Below are positions 34,803-43,130 of a stretch of DNA of 43,454 nucleotides, one piece after another. Position numbers and translations under genes: made by a program. The first letter of the stretch is position 1; each line of letters starts with the position of its first letter. The notes beneath the pieces were generated by a model. It did no database searches. It saw nothing but the letters and a program-made list of their open reading frames with translations, and was not told the origin of the DNA. Source of the DNA: Pelagibacteraceae bacterium. GTDB taxonomy: Bacteria; Pseudomonadota; Alphaproteobacteria; Pelagibacterales; Pelagibacteraceae. Where the stretch lies: contig VTPD01000008.1 in assembly GCA_008638015.1 (NCBI GenBank), positions 1 to 43,454 of the forward strand, read 5' to 3'.

Positions 34803-35221
34803 TATTTAGTTAATAATTTTTTATGTTCAATTAATGTACATCGATTCATAATCATAGTTATTCCGTTTGCTTCGGCAATTTTTTTTGCTTCTTCATTTTC
34901 AATACCTAGTTGCAACCATATGTAGGTCACTTTTTTTTCAATTGCTTGTTTCGTAATTTCAACAGCTTCAGGTGAAGGACGAAACACATCCACCATATCA
35001 ATACTTTCAGGTATGCTTATGATATCTGGATAAACCAATTGGCCAAGAATAAGTTGTCCCTTATACTTTGGATTAATAGGATATACTTTGTAATTATTTT
35101 TCATCAGATAATCCATGATTTCATTAGAAGCCAATTCTGGTTTTGGACTTGCTCCTACTAAAGCGACAGATTGAGATTCTCTAAGACATTTTTCAATAAT
35201 AGAATTTTCGCTATTACTCAT
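34802..35221 (-). CDS. CoA-binding domain protein (YccU-like)
   Basis: 139 residues of Rossmann-like CoA_binding_2 type: VALVGASPKPELASNEIMDYL, NYKVYPINPKY, and VDVFRPSPEA with IWLQLGIENEEAKKIAEANG and NRC near the C terminus. Small single-domain members bind CoA; function is not established. Its stop is TAG at 34802-34804; the G (34802) is also the first base of the tRNA. It follows the metallo-hydrolase gene with one base shared. Confidence 0.9.
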   Translation of the reverse strand: MSNSENSIIEKCLRESQSVALVGASPKPELASNEIMDYLMKNNYKVYPINPKYKGQLILGQLVYPDIISIPESIDMVDVFRPSPEAVEITKQAIEKKVTYIWLQLGIENEEAKKIAEANGITMIMNRCTLIEHKKLLTK

Positions 35222-36297
35222 TAGATTAAGGAAGTTAATTTTTTTATTTCACCAATTTTAAATATAACCGCTTCTTTTTTACTATAACCAAATTTTTTAG
35301 CAGCATTTGTAAAGCGTACTGGCGGTTCAAATGGATCTTCCAGCGACAACATAATTGTTCCCCAGTGCATTCCTATGACTTTTTTTGCTTTCAAATCTTT
35401 GCCAATTTGTAGCGCTTCTTCTGGAGTTGCGTGAAAAATAGATTTATCAAACATAGGTCTAAAGTCATAAGCTCCAATATTTATAAACAACAAATCAACA
35501 GGACCAATTTGGTTTCCTAATGTTTTATATATATTTCCATATCCTGTATCACAGGAAAAAAATAATTTTTTACCTTTGTATTCAATTAAGTAGCTTCCCC
35601 ATAAAGTTTTATTTCTATCAGTTAAACTGCGCTTGGACCAATGCACGGCTGGCAAGAAAGTTAAGGTAATGTCATTAATTGTTACTTTTTGATACCAGTC
35701 TAATTCTTGTACTTTGGTAAATTTACGTTTGGTAAAATAAGAACCTACTTTTAAGGGTGTTAGTGCTACTGCTGTTTTGTGAGGAAATTTTTTAATAGTG
35801 GTTAAATCTAAATGATCGTAGTGATTATGGGTTTGTAATAATAAATCTATTTTGGGTAACTTTTTAAGAGCAATAGCAGGATCCACATATCTTTTCGGAC
35901 CAAAATTTAACGGTCCTGCATTTTTAGAGAACAAAGGATCAGTAAGAATTGTTGTTGAACCAAGTTTGATTAAGAAAGTAGCATGACCAATCCAGCCAAT
36001 ATAATCAGTATTTTCTAATTGTTTAATTTTTTGCAATACTTCTTGTTCTGCAATGATGTGATCTTTTGGAATATTAATTATAATTTTTTTCTTCTCTTTA
36101 TTAAATGTAATATAGGAAAACTTTCCTTTAGAATTTCGTTGAGGACTGCCCTCGACATTGCGAAAAGTTCCATCGGCTAAATGGTGATAAGGTCTAGCCG
36201 CATATAAATCAAATGCTGGTAGTATAGAAGTTGCCAATGCAAGCCCTGCGGTATTTTGGATAAAGCTCCTTCTTGATTTGCTTTTAATTTTTTTCAT
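35221..36297 (-). CDS. Exported metallo-beta-lactamase-fold hydrolase (NAPE-PLD/UlaG-like)
   Basis: 358 residues. The N terminus has a twin-arginine signal: SRRSFIQNTAGLALATS (about residues 8-24). The metal site is THNHYDHLD (HxHxDH), with further ligand regions SCDTGYGNIY and MHWGT. WIGHATFLIKLGSTTILTDPLFS is typical of N-acylphosphatidylethanolamine phospholipase D-like and UlaG-like hydrolases. Likely folded in the cytoplasm, exported by Tat and acting on a lipid or phosphoester in the periplasm (inference). Divergent from the next gene, 32 bases away. Confidence 0.87.
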   Translation of the reverse strand: MKKIKSKSRRSFIQNTAGLALATSILPAFDLYAARPYHHLADGTFRNVEGSPQRNSKGKFSYITFNKEKKKIIINIPKDHIIAEQEVLQKIKQLENTDYIGWIGHATFLIKLGSTTILTDPLFSKNAGPLNFGPKRYVDPAIALKKLPKIDLLLQTHNHYDHLDLTTIKKFPHKTAVALTPLKVGSYFTKRKFTKVQELDWYQKVTINDITLTFLPAVHWSKRSLTDRNKTLWGSYLIEYKGKKLFFSCDTGYGNIYKTLGNQIGPVDLLFINIGAYDFRPMFDKSIFHATPEEALQIGKDLKAKKVIGMHWGTIMLSLEDPFEPPVRFTNAAKKFGYSKKEAVIFKIGEIKKLTSLI

Positions 36298-36329
36298 ATT
36301 TAGAATTATGATATCAATTTTCTAATTCA

Positions 36330-36992
36330 ATGAACAAATTTATTTATTCTTTTGTTGTTTTTTTTATTTTTGTCACTAGTGGTGCCAATGCGCACATTCA
36401 ACACTACGCAAAATTAAATGAAATCAAATTTGATATTTTTAGAAACGACCAAAAAGTGGGCTATCACTATATTATTTTCAAAAGAAATAATGATATATTG
36501 ACCGTAGAAAATGAAATTAAGTTTGATATCAAAAAACTAGGAATTAATTTCTATCAATACTTCTCTAAAGGTACCGAGGTGTATAACAAAGATGGTGTTC
36601 TAACTGAATTTACTTCCGAGACATCAGATAATAAAAATATGAAATATTGCAATATTAAGAAGCAAGATAATCATACATATTTAATTGATGGAACTGGTTT
36701 TAAAGGAGAGTTTGAAAAAAACTTTCTTATTTCTTCTTATTGGAATCATGAAATATTAAAGCAAACAACACAAATATCCGGAATTTCCTGCAAAATAAAA
36801 GATCAAAAAGTTAGTTTTTTACGAAAAGAAATTATTGAAGTAAATAAAGTCAAAACAGCAACGCAAGTATTTGACATTCAGGGAACAGATTTAAATACGC
36901 AAGTTTGGTTTAGGGAAAAAGATTTCACAATAGTTAGGCAGGTTTTGCATCAAAAGGGCACTTGGCGATATGAAGTGCAAAGTATTAACTAG
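36330..36992 (+). CDS. DUF6134-like secreted protein
   Basis: 220 residues with a signal peptide (about 1-21, ending SGANA). The mature part is beta-rich: FDIFRNDQKVGYHYIIFKRNND, then VENEIKFDIKKLGINFYQY. This fits DUF6134/DUF3108-like periplasmic proteins, often alongside other outer-envelope genes. Function unknown. Its stop overlaps the opposing 75-residue gene by 8 bases. Confidence 0.75.
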   Translation: MNKFIYSFVVFFIFVTSGANAHIQHYAKLNEIKFDIFRNDQKVGYHYIIFKRNNDILTVENEIKFDIKKLGINFYQYFSKGTEVYNKDGVLTEFTSETSDNKNMKYCNIKKQDNHTYLIDGTGFKGEFEKNFLISSYWNHEILKQTTQISGISCKIKDQKVSFLRKEIIEVNKVKTATQVFDIQGTDLNTQVWFREKDFTIVRQVLHQKGTWRYEVQSIN

Positions 36993-37212
36993 GATTGTGT
37001 TTTAGATACTCAATATACTGGACTACTTCTGTAAATAGTTCATCTTCAATATCTTTATAACTATTATCAAATTTATTTTTTACGCAGAGAGCAACATGTG
37101 CATAAGGGTTTCTACCTTTAGGATGATTGGGGTGATCTGGTAATTGGCCTTGTAAATAATCACCAGCCTCTTGTATCATTTTCCAAAGTTTACTTGCGTT
37201 TTCTTTGTTCAT
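36985..37212 (-). CDS. Conserved alphaproteobacterial hypothetical protein
   Basis: 75 residues, no signal or membrane segment. GRNPYAHVALCVKNKFDNSYKDIEDELF looks strongly conserved, not a random ORF, and I have the impression of having seen related sequences in Alphaproteobacteria. No function is known to me. Near-tail-to-tail with the DUF6134 gene; 33 bases separate its start from the DCC gene start, so the two are divergent. Confidence 0.7.
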   Translation of the reverse strand: MNKENASKLWKMIQEAGDYLQGQLPDHPNHPKGRNPYAHVALCVKNKFDNSYKDIEDELFTEVVQYIEYLKHNPS

Positions 37213-37245
37213 TTTTTTTTCAAAATATTATAATAGTCATGCATT

Positions 37246-37605
37246 ATGACTACAAAAGTTTTTTACAATCACTCCTGCAATATTTGTAGAGCTGAAATTA
37301 ATCATTATAAAAAAATAACCAAAGATGAGTTTGATTTTGTAGATATTACAGACAATTATATGGCAAAAGTTCAGACCAAGTCTAATGATAGACAATTATT
37401 GCGAAGGATGCATGTTATGGAAGATGGCAAGCTATTTGCTGGAGCAAAAGCTTTCTTAATTGTTTGGTCTAAAATTCCAAGATACAAAATCTTATCTAAA
37501 ATATTAGGATTGCCAATTCTTTTCTCTATCTTTAGTGGATTGTATGAAATCGTTGCATACTTCCTATTTTTGAAAAATAAAAAACAACTGCCTTCCACTA
37601 AATAA
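37246..37605 (+). CDS. DCC-family (DUF393) thiol-disulfide oxidoreductase-like
   Basis: 119 residues. Starts with FYNHSCNICRAEINHYKK, giving the DxxCxxC-like region of DUF393 with CNIC as the redox pair, although the usual leading aspartate (D-G-x-C) is replaced by H-S. Middle LLRRMHVMEDGKLFAGAKAF and C-terminal hydrophobic stretch are typical. Role unknown; redox function is inferred. Confidence 0.84.
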   Translation: MTTKVFYNHSCNICRAEINHYKKITKDEFDFVDITDNYMAKVQTKSNDRQLLRRMHVMEDGKLFAGAKAFLIVWSKIPRYKILSKILGLPILFSIFSGLYEIVAYFLFLKNKKQLPSTK

Positions 37606-37663
37606 TCAATCTCAGATACTATTGAGGTTTGGCAACGTTTATTTCGTCACCTAATAGCTTTGT

Positions 37664-37721
37664 TTGACATTGGTTGCATTTTTCTATCTAAGACGCAGTG
37701 TATTTGTATTTTCAAATACAT
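37664..37721 (+). promoter_or_regulatory. cspA promoter region and 5'UTR hairpin
   Basis: TTGACA (37664-37669), then TATCTA (37685-37690) or ATCTAA one base later as a weak -10 with 15-16 bp spacing. The leader holds a perfect 8-bp hairpin TGTATTTG-TATTTT-CAAATACA (37699-37720) followed by TAATAATAATAATAA. A structured leader is usual for cold-shock genes. The Shine-Dalgarno is weak (AAGAAAG). Confidence 0.5.
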
Positions 37722-37749
37722 AATAATAATAATAACAAGAAAGTAAAAA

Positions 37750-37956
37750 ATGAGTCTAAAAGGAAAAGTAAAATGGTTTAATGAAAAAAAAGGTTTTGGT
37801 TTCATTGAACGCGAAGACGGAAAAAAAGATGTTTTCGTACATATCTCAGCAGTCCAAGCGGCTGGCTTAGATTACCTAGATGAAGGAAGTTCTATTAATT
37901 TTGATGTCGAAGACGGTCCAAAGGGCCCATCTGCGGTAAATCTAAAGCAAGAATAA
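37750..37956 (+). CDS. cspA: CspA-family cold-shock protein
   Basis: 68 residues. RNP1-type KGFGFIERE and RNP2-type DVFVHISAV within an intact cold-shock domain ([15 protein letters not shown] ... [10 protein letters not shown]). RNA chaperone that melts secondary structure. Paralogue choice (cspA versus others) is not settled by sequence. The next gene starts 32 bases after the stop. Confidence 0.94.
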   Translation: MSLKGKVKWFNEKKGFGFIEREDGKKDVFVHISAVQAAGLDYLDEGSSINFDVEDGPKGPSAVNLKQE

Positions 37957-37976
37957 TCCCAATCAATTAATAAGTT

Positions 37977-38093
37977 AGGAGGCCCGTTTTGGGCATACAC
38001 TACAACTACAAAGCAAAACGTGGTGAACGTGCTATGCAAAAAGAGCAAAAACGAAAAGATCGTTTAGCAAATAAAAAATCAAAACGGGCCCCT
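37977..38093 (+). promoter_or_regulatory. Possible translation-controlling RNA switch of the downstream small gene
   Basis: Stem strand A is 37977-37991 (AGGAGGCCCGTTTTG: Shine-Dalgarno, spacer and start TTG); strand B is 38080-38093 (CAAAACGGGCCCCT), inside the coding region. Eleven consecutive Watson-Crick pairs (37981-37991 with 38080-38090) and three more after a bulged A80 would bury the ribosome site. A competing local hairpin GCCC-GTTTT-GGGC (37982-37994) also covers the start. Both are rare GC-rich words in this AT-rich genome. Structure is inferred, not shown. Confidence 0.5.
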
Positions 38094-38198
38094 CTTATCA
38101 GCGAAACAACCTCTACCACCCCCAGACCCAAAGTACGAGAAATGCACGACATTAATAAGGTTGTGACTTTGGATGATTTAACCAATCCAGAAAATTAA
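37989..38198 (+). CDS. Small basic protein with TTG start, downstream of cspA
   Basis: 69 residues from TTG 37989. A perfect AGGAGG (37977-37982) with a 6-base spacer supports this rare start; the only in-frame ATG options are 15 residues later. N-terminal half is strongly basic (YKAKRGERAMQKEQKRKDRLANKKSKRA), C-terminal half is acidic and polar (VTLDDLTNPEN). No membrane or signal segment, and I recognise no family. Codons CGG-GCC-CCT at 38086-38094 are unlike the AT-rich usage around them, consistent with constraint on the RNA. Possibly an RNA-binding partner co-expressed with the cold-shock protein (inference). Confidence 0.75.
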   Translation: MGIHYNYKAKRGERAMQKEQKRKDRLANKKSKRAPLISETTSTTPRPKVREMHDINKVVTLDDLTNPEN

Positions 38199-39457
38199 AT
38201 TTTATTATCTTCTTCAGTATTTGCAGCTGGATTAAGCTCCATACCTGTCGGTGTAATACTTTTGGGAACAGGAAAGAATTGATTATCTTTATTTTCAATA
38301 ACAGGCCGAATACTCATTCGGTATAACGCAAATAATCCTACCAACATATTTCCCACAACTAAAAAGACGAAAAAACCTTTCGGACCAATGGCGCTCATAA
38401 ATAAGGAGCATACAAAAGGACCTGCCATAGCACCAAAAGCAAAAGCAAACTGCAAACCCGCACCCGCAGCTACAAATTTATCTTTGGAGATAAAATCATT
38501 CGTATGAGAAAGATTGAGTGAAAACAAAGGTAAACTACAAAAGGCATACAAAATAATACATAGGTAAAATAAAAATTTAAATGTGTCGGAAGTGCTAACA
38601 AAAGCAGAAATAAAAATTAATACAAAAGCAATAAAAGCTGCAAGCATAGAAAAAATAGAAATCATTTTTCTTCTATCAAACATGTCGGATAAATATCCAA
38701 TAGGAAATTGAGCTAGCGCACCTGAAATAGTAAGTAAAAAAGTAATAAAACCAATTTCAATCAAAGTAAAATTCAGAGCAGCCGCATACACAGCAAGCAA
38801 AGTAAACACTGCTGAATGAATGAATCCAGTTAATACTGAACTTACAACTCCTAAAGGAGAAATTTTGTATAATTCAGTAATTTTTAAATTTTGTATTTTT
38901 TTAAAAGCCGGAGGTTTTCTTTTTGTTAGTAAGATCGGAACTAGAGATAAAGACATGAGGATAGAAATAAGAATAAAGGGTTCATAATTTTCTGGTTTTT
39001 GAAAATTAATTAAGAGCATTCCTAATCCCATACCAAAATAACTTATCATCATATAAATAGATAAGACTTTACCCCTGGTTTGATTGGTGGACCGGTCGTT
39101 TAACCAACTTTCTACAATAGTATAAATTCCAACCATACATATGCCGGAAAAGATTCTTGCAATAAACCAAGTGAATGGATGAACATAAATAGAGTGGACT
39201 AAAATGACTAAGGATGCAGAAGAGGCCATAGCTGCAAATACTCGAATATGGCCAACTCGGTGGACTAACGTTAAGATATTTTTCGCACCTATGAAATATC
39301 CAATATAAAAACCGGACATAATTAACCCGGTAGATACAAGGCTAAAATTTTCATAGACCGATCTCACTCCTAGCAAGTTTCCTTGCAAACCATGCGCAGT
39401 CATAATGAAACCTAATCCAATAAATAGCGCCCAGGAGTTTTTTAGTATTTTAAACAT
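38195..39457 (-). CDS. MFS transporter (YcaD-like)
   Basis: 420 residues with 12 membrane segments, including GLIMSGFYIGYFIGAKN and ARIFSGICMVGIYTIVESWLND, a pattern of YcaD/UMF-type MFS permeases. Substrate unknown. Its 3' end overlaps the 69-residue gene by 4 bases, tail-to-tail. C-terminal about 30 residues are polar and cytoplasmic. Confidence 0.84.
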   Translation of the reverse strand: MFKILKNSWALFIGLGFIMTAHGLQGNLLGVRSVYENFSLVSTGLIMSGFYIGYFIGAKNILTLVHRVGHIRVFAAMASSASLVILVHSIYVHPFTWFIARIFSGICMVGIYTIVESWLNDRSTNQTRGKVLSIYMMISYFGMGLGMLLINFQKPENYEPFILISILMSLSLVPILLTKRKPPAFKKIQNLKITELYKISPLGVVSSVLTGFIHSAVFTLLAVYAAALNFTLIEIGFITFLLTISGALAQFPIGYLSDMFDRRKMISIFSMLAAFIAFVLIFISAFVSTSDTFKFLFYLCIILYAFCSLPLFSLNLSHTNDFISKDKFVAAGAGLQFAFAFGAMAGPFVCSLFMSAIGPKGFFVFLVVGNMLVGLFALYRMSIRPVIENKDNQFFPVPKSITPTGMELNPAANTEEDNKI

Positions 39458-39528
39458 AATCTGTATCTATGTTCTGATTTGTTACTTTCAATATAAAAAT
39501 AGTATATGGGAGTTAACTTTGAAGGGAA

Positions 39529-40746
39529 ATGCAAAATACATTTAATTGGAAGTGGATTAGTTTATTGTTTGCAGGACGGTTTTTAACATCCTCTGCATTT
39601 TTCATGTACGTCGGCACTTTGCCTTTTTTACTTCAAGAATGGAATTTATCAGGTACGCAAGCAGGAGCTATTCAAACGGCAGCTATTGTAGGTTTTGCAT
39701 TATCGTTATTTATTGCATCGTATGCTTGTGATTTTTTTAATCCAAGTAGAATTTTAATTATTGGATCGATTGGCAATTGTATTGCCGCTTCATTTTTTTA
39801 TTTATTTGCTCATGATTTTATAACAGGTTTAATGTTTAATTTATTCTTAGGGCTTTTTCAGGGAGGTATTTACGGACCATCCATGGTTTTAGTTTCTGAG
39901 AAATATGAAAAAAAACACAGAGGGCTTGCTATGGGGTTTATGCTTGGAGGACAATCACTAGGATATGCAATTTCCTTAACGTCAAGCTTTATCATTGCAA
40001 GTTACTTAGGCACTAAATCGGCATTTTTATTTTGTACTGTAGTTTCTTTTTCAGGTATCTTTGTGTTTGTTGCAGCAAGTTTTAAGGATTGGAAAAAGCA
40101 ATATCATTTTGATCATAGTATAAAATATTTTTCGGTAAAAAAATCTGAACAAAGTAAATATTTAGTCAAAGGGTATGTTGCTCACTCCATGGAATTATTT
40201 GGCGTGTGGTCTTGGTTACCTGTATTTTTATCTTTCGTTTTAATCAAACATAGTACTTTATCCCCTTTATTATTGGGAGTGATTATAGGTTTGTCACTTC
40301 ATTTATCAGGTGCTGTAGCAAATATTATGTCAGGGTATGCCGCTGATAGGTATGGAAGAAAAAAAATTTTAGTATTTTTTGCTTTAGCAAGTGCAATGTT
40401 TTCTTTTTTAATGGGATGGTTGACAGGTCTACACTGGGTGATCATTTCTATATTAGCTTTGATGTATAGCTTTTTAAGTATTGCTGACTCTGGAGTGTTA
40501 ACTTCTGCTCTAACGGAAAACACGGAAAGAAATGTATTGGGAAGAGCTTTGGCATATCGATCTATTGTCGGCATTGGTCTTGGCTCCATAACTCCAGCTA
40601 TGTTTGGATATATTTTAGATGTTACCAATAATCATCAGGCTGTATCTGAAAATACCAATTGGATTTATGCTTTTTCTTTTCTAGGAATGTTGGGTTTAGT
40701 TGCAACGTACAATGCGCTCAAGACTGACAAGGCAGTGTTGGGATAA
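39529..40746 (+). CDS. MFS transporter
   Basis: 405 residues, 12 membrane segments. Typical MFS elements: GFALSLFIASYACDFFNPSRILIIG loop and the DRYGRKKIL loop in the second half (GYAADRYGRKK). Divergent from the preceding MFS gene (71-base gap). Substrate cannot be assigned. Confidence 0.83.
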   Translation: MQNTFNWKWISLLFAGRFLTSSAFFMYVGTLPFLLQEWNLSGTQAGAIQTAAIVGFALSLFIASYACDFFNPSRILIIGSIGNCIAASFFYLFAHDFITGLMFNLFLGLFQGGIYGPSMVLVSEKYEKKHRGLAMGFMLGGQSLGYAISLTSSFIIASYLGTKSAFLFCTVVSFSGIFVFVAASFKDWKKQYHFDHSIKYFSVKKSEQSKYLVKGYVAHSMELFGVWSWLPVFLSFVLIKHSTLSPLLLGVIIGLSLHLSGAVANIMSGYAADRYGRKKILVFFALASAMFSFLMGWLTGLHWVIISILALMYSFLSIADSGVLTSALTENTERNVLGRALAYRSIVGIGLGSITPAMFGYILDVTNNHQAVSENTNWIYAFSFLGMLGLVATYNALKTDKAVLG

Positions 40747-40840
40747 AAATTATTAAAATCTCCAGCAAAATGGAAGTTCGTCATCCATAATTCAGCCTTA
40801 ATCAAGGATAGATATTCGGATTTTCAACCAAAGGAAAAAT

Positions 40841-41086
40841 ATGAAAAAGTTAATTATAGCAACTATGTTCTTGTCTGCACTTTCAATGAATGTGTACGCA
40901 GGAAGCCATACGAAAAAATCTGATGTTACAAAAGCGGATTATCTAAAACAAGCGGAAGCTCGTTTTGATCGAATGGACACAGATAAAAATGGAATATTAA
41001 CGGTTGCTGAAAAAAAAGCTTACTGGGCTAAAATAAAGGCTGAGAGAGAAGCTAAAAAAGAAGCAAAAAAGACAGAAAAAAAATAA
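40841..41086 (+). CDS. Small exported protein with one EF-hand
   Basis: 81 residues. Signal peptide about 1-21 (ending NVYA-GS), one EF-hand loop DTDKNGILTVAE, and a lysine-rich tail of about 20 residues. The segment ADYLKQAEARFDRMDTDKNG parallels EFIERNLKQLEQRFDQIDTNKDG in the three-EF-hand protein at 13283, so the two look like paralogues of different length. The Shine-Dalgarno is AAAGGAAAA. Likely periplasmic. Confidence 0.78.
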   Translation: MKKLIIATMFLSALSMNVYAGSHTKKSDVTKADYLKQAEARFDRMDTDKNGILTVAEKKAYWAKIKAEREAKKEAKKTEKK

Positions 41087-41103
41087 CTAACTACAACGCA
41101 TTA

Positions 41104-41134
41104 CTTCAGCAGTGGTCCATAATCACTGCTGAAG
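41104..41134 (+). repeat. 11-bp perfect inverted repeat before typA
   Basis: CTTCAGCAGTG (41104-41114), loop GTCCATAAT (9 bases), CACTGCTGAAG (41124-41134). It lies between the EF-hand gene (stop 41086) and typA (start 41189). No T-run follows, so a classical intrinsic terminator is unlikely; an operator or RNA element is possible. Confidence 0.85.
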
Positions 41135-41188
41135 AATTCATACAATTCACTAGCTTTTAAAAATACAACATGTATTAAGGGGCGCATT

Positions 41189-43006
41189 ATGGAATTAAAG
41201 TTAAGAAACATTGCAATTATTGCTCACGTCGACCACGGCAAAACTACTTTGCTGGATAACATTATGAAGCAAAGTGGAATGTTTAGAGACAACGAAGCTG
41301 TTGCAGAACGATTAATGGACTCTGGAGATTTAGAAAAAGAAAGAGGCATTACGATTCTTGCAAAACCAACTTCGGTAACTTGGAAAAATGTTCGTTTAAA
41401 TATTATCGATACACCGGGCCACGCTGACTTTGGTGGAGAAGTAGAACGTGTTTTAGGAATGACGGACGGAGTTATTTTATTAGTCGATGCAGCTGAAGGA
41501 CCAATGCCGCAGACAAAATTTGTTTTAGGAAAAGCTTTGAAGCAAGGTTTAAGACCCATTGTAGTCATTAATAAAATTGACAGACCAGACGGAAGACCAA
41601 AAGAAGTTATTGATGAAGTGTTTGATTTATTTGTTTCTTTAGATGCTACAGATGCACAGTTAGATTTTCCTATTTTATATGCATCGGGGAGAGCAGGATG
41701 GTGTACGAAAGAATTAGAAGATCCAAGAGAAAACTTACATCCTTTATTAGATTTAATTTTAGCCCATGTTCCAGAACCAAAAGTGGAACAGAATAGACCT
41801 TTTGCAATGCTAGTTACTTTGCTTAGTTCCGATTCTTATTTAGGAAGATGTTTAGTTGGTCGAGTGATTCATGGATCAGCAAAAATGAACGACACGGTCA
41901 AAGCAATTAATTTACAAGGTGAAGAGGTAGACACGGGAAGATTAACAAAACTTTTTACTTTTGCCGGAACAGATCGGATTCCTGCTGAATCAGTTTCAGC
42001 TGGTGATATTGTTTGTATTGCAGGTTTAGCAGATGCTTCGGTGGCGGATACGATTTGCGATATCAGTGTAACTGAACCTTTAAAATCAACCCCAATTGAT
42101 CCACCTACGATGTCGGTCACCATTACCGTCAACGATTCTCCATTTGCAGGAAAAGATGGAAAGAAAGTTACCTCAACAGTAATTCGCGAAAGATTAATGA
42201 AAGAAGCAGAAAGTAATGTTGCGATTACGTTTAAAGAAAATGATGGAAGAGACGCATTTGAAATAGGGGGTAGAGGAGAATTACAAATTGGTGTGTTGAT
42301 TGAAACGATGAGAAGAGAAGGATTTGAACTTACGGTATCTAGACCAAAAGTTTTATTTCAAACAGAGGGTGGACAAAAATTAGAACCAATGGAAGAGGTT
42401 ACCATTGATGTCGATGAAGAATACGCAAGTAACGTTATTGATAATATGAATCAGCGAAAAGCAGAAATGACCGACATGAAAGATACAGGTGCAGGAAAAA
42501 AACGAATTATTTTTAAAGCACCATCGAGAGGATTAATTGGTTATCAAAGTAGATTTTTAACAGACACAAAAGGAACAGGTGTATTAAATAGAATTTTTCA
42601 TTCGTACGGTCCTTTCAAAGGAGAAATTGTTGGTAGAAGAAACGGAGCTTTAATTTCTATTGATACTGGAAAAGCAGTAGCCTTTGCTATTTTTAACCTT
42701 CAAGATCGTGGTCGAATGTTTATTGAACATAATACAGAAGTTTACACAGGCATGATTGTAGGAGAGCATTCAAGAGATAATGATTTAGAAATCAATGTCA
42801 TGAAAGGTAAGAAATTAACTAATATGAGAGCTTCTGGTTCAGATGAAGCGGTCACTTTAGTTCCTCCCGTTAGAATGAACTTAGAGGAATTAATGGCTTA
42901 TATTAATGAAGATGAGTTATTAGAAGTTACACCTAAATTTTTACGATTAAGAAAAAAATATCTAATCTCTCACGAGCGCAAACGTTTTTCTAAAGCCTCC
43001 GCTTAA
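41189..43006 (+). CDS. typA: Translational GTPase TypA/BipA
   Basis: 605 residues, full length. G1 AHVDHGKTTL (12-21), switch II DTPGHADF, NKID, then EF-G-like domains ending in the BipA-specific C-terminal region (GLIGYQSRFLTDTKGTGVLNRIF ... FNLQDRGRMFIEHNTEVYTGM). Ribosome-associated GTPase important in cold and stress, which fits with cspA nearby. A Shine-Dalgarno AAGGGG is 12-16 bases upstream. Followed by a clear terminator. Confidence 0.97.
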   Translation: MELKLRNIAIIAHVDHGKTTLLDNIMKQSGMFRDNEAVAERLMDSGDLEKERGITILAKPTSVTWKNVRLNIIDTPGHADFGGEVERVLGMTDGVILLVDAAEGPMPQTKFVLGKALKQGLRPIVVINKIDRPDGRPKEVIDEVFDLFVSLDATDAQLDFPILYASGRAGWCTKELEDPRENLHPLLDLILAHVPEPKVEQNRPFAMLVTLLSSDSYLGRCLVGRVIHGSAKMNDTVKAINLQGEEVDTGRLTKLFTFAGTDRIPAESVSAGDIVCIAGLADASVADTICDISVTEPLKSTPIDPPTMSVTITVNDSPFAGKDGKKVTSTVIRERLMKEAESNVAITFKENDGRDAFEIGGRGELQIGVLIETMRREGFELTVSRPKVLFQTEGGQKLEPMEEVTIDVDEEYASNVIDNMNQRKAEMTDMKDTGAGKKRIIFKAPSRGLIGYQSRFLTDTKGTGVLNRIFHSYGPFKGEIVGRRNGALISIDTGKAVAFAIFNLQDRGRMFIEHNTEVYTGMIVGEHSRDNDLEINVMKGKKLTNMRASGSDEAVTLVPPVRMNLEELMAYINEDELLEVTPKFLRLRKKYLISHERKRFSKASA

Positions 43007-43100
43007 TAATTCACAAGCAGTGTTAGTAAGTACAATGAATTCAAGAGAATGTTCTTGTTTTGATTCTGTTTAAGACTCTTTTTGAAACTGTTACGTGCTC

Positions 43101-43130
43101 AACTTATTCACTTTGTGAATAGTTTTTTCT
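43101..43130 (+). terminator. Intrinsic terminator of typA
   Basis: TATTCAC-TTT-GTGAATA, extended by AAC/GTT with one bulged T, followed by TTTTTT. 3' of typA and immediately before the hemA stop on the other strand. Confidence 0.8.
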
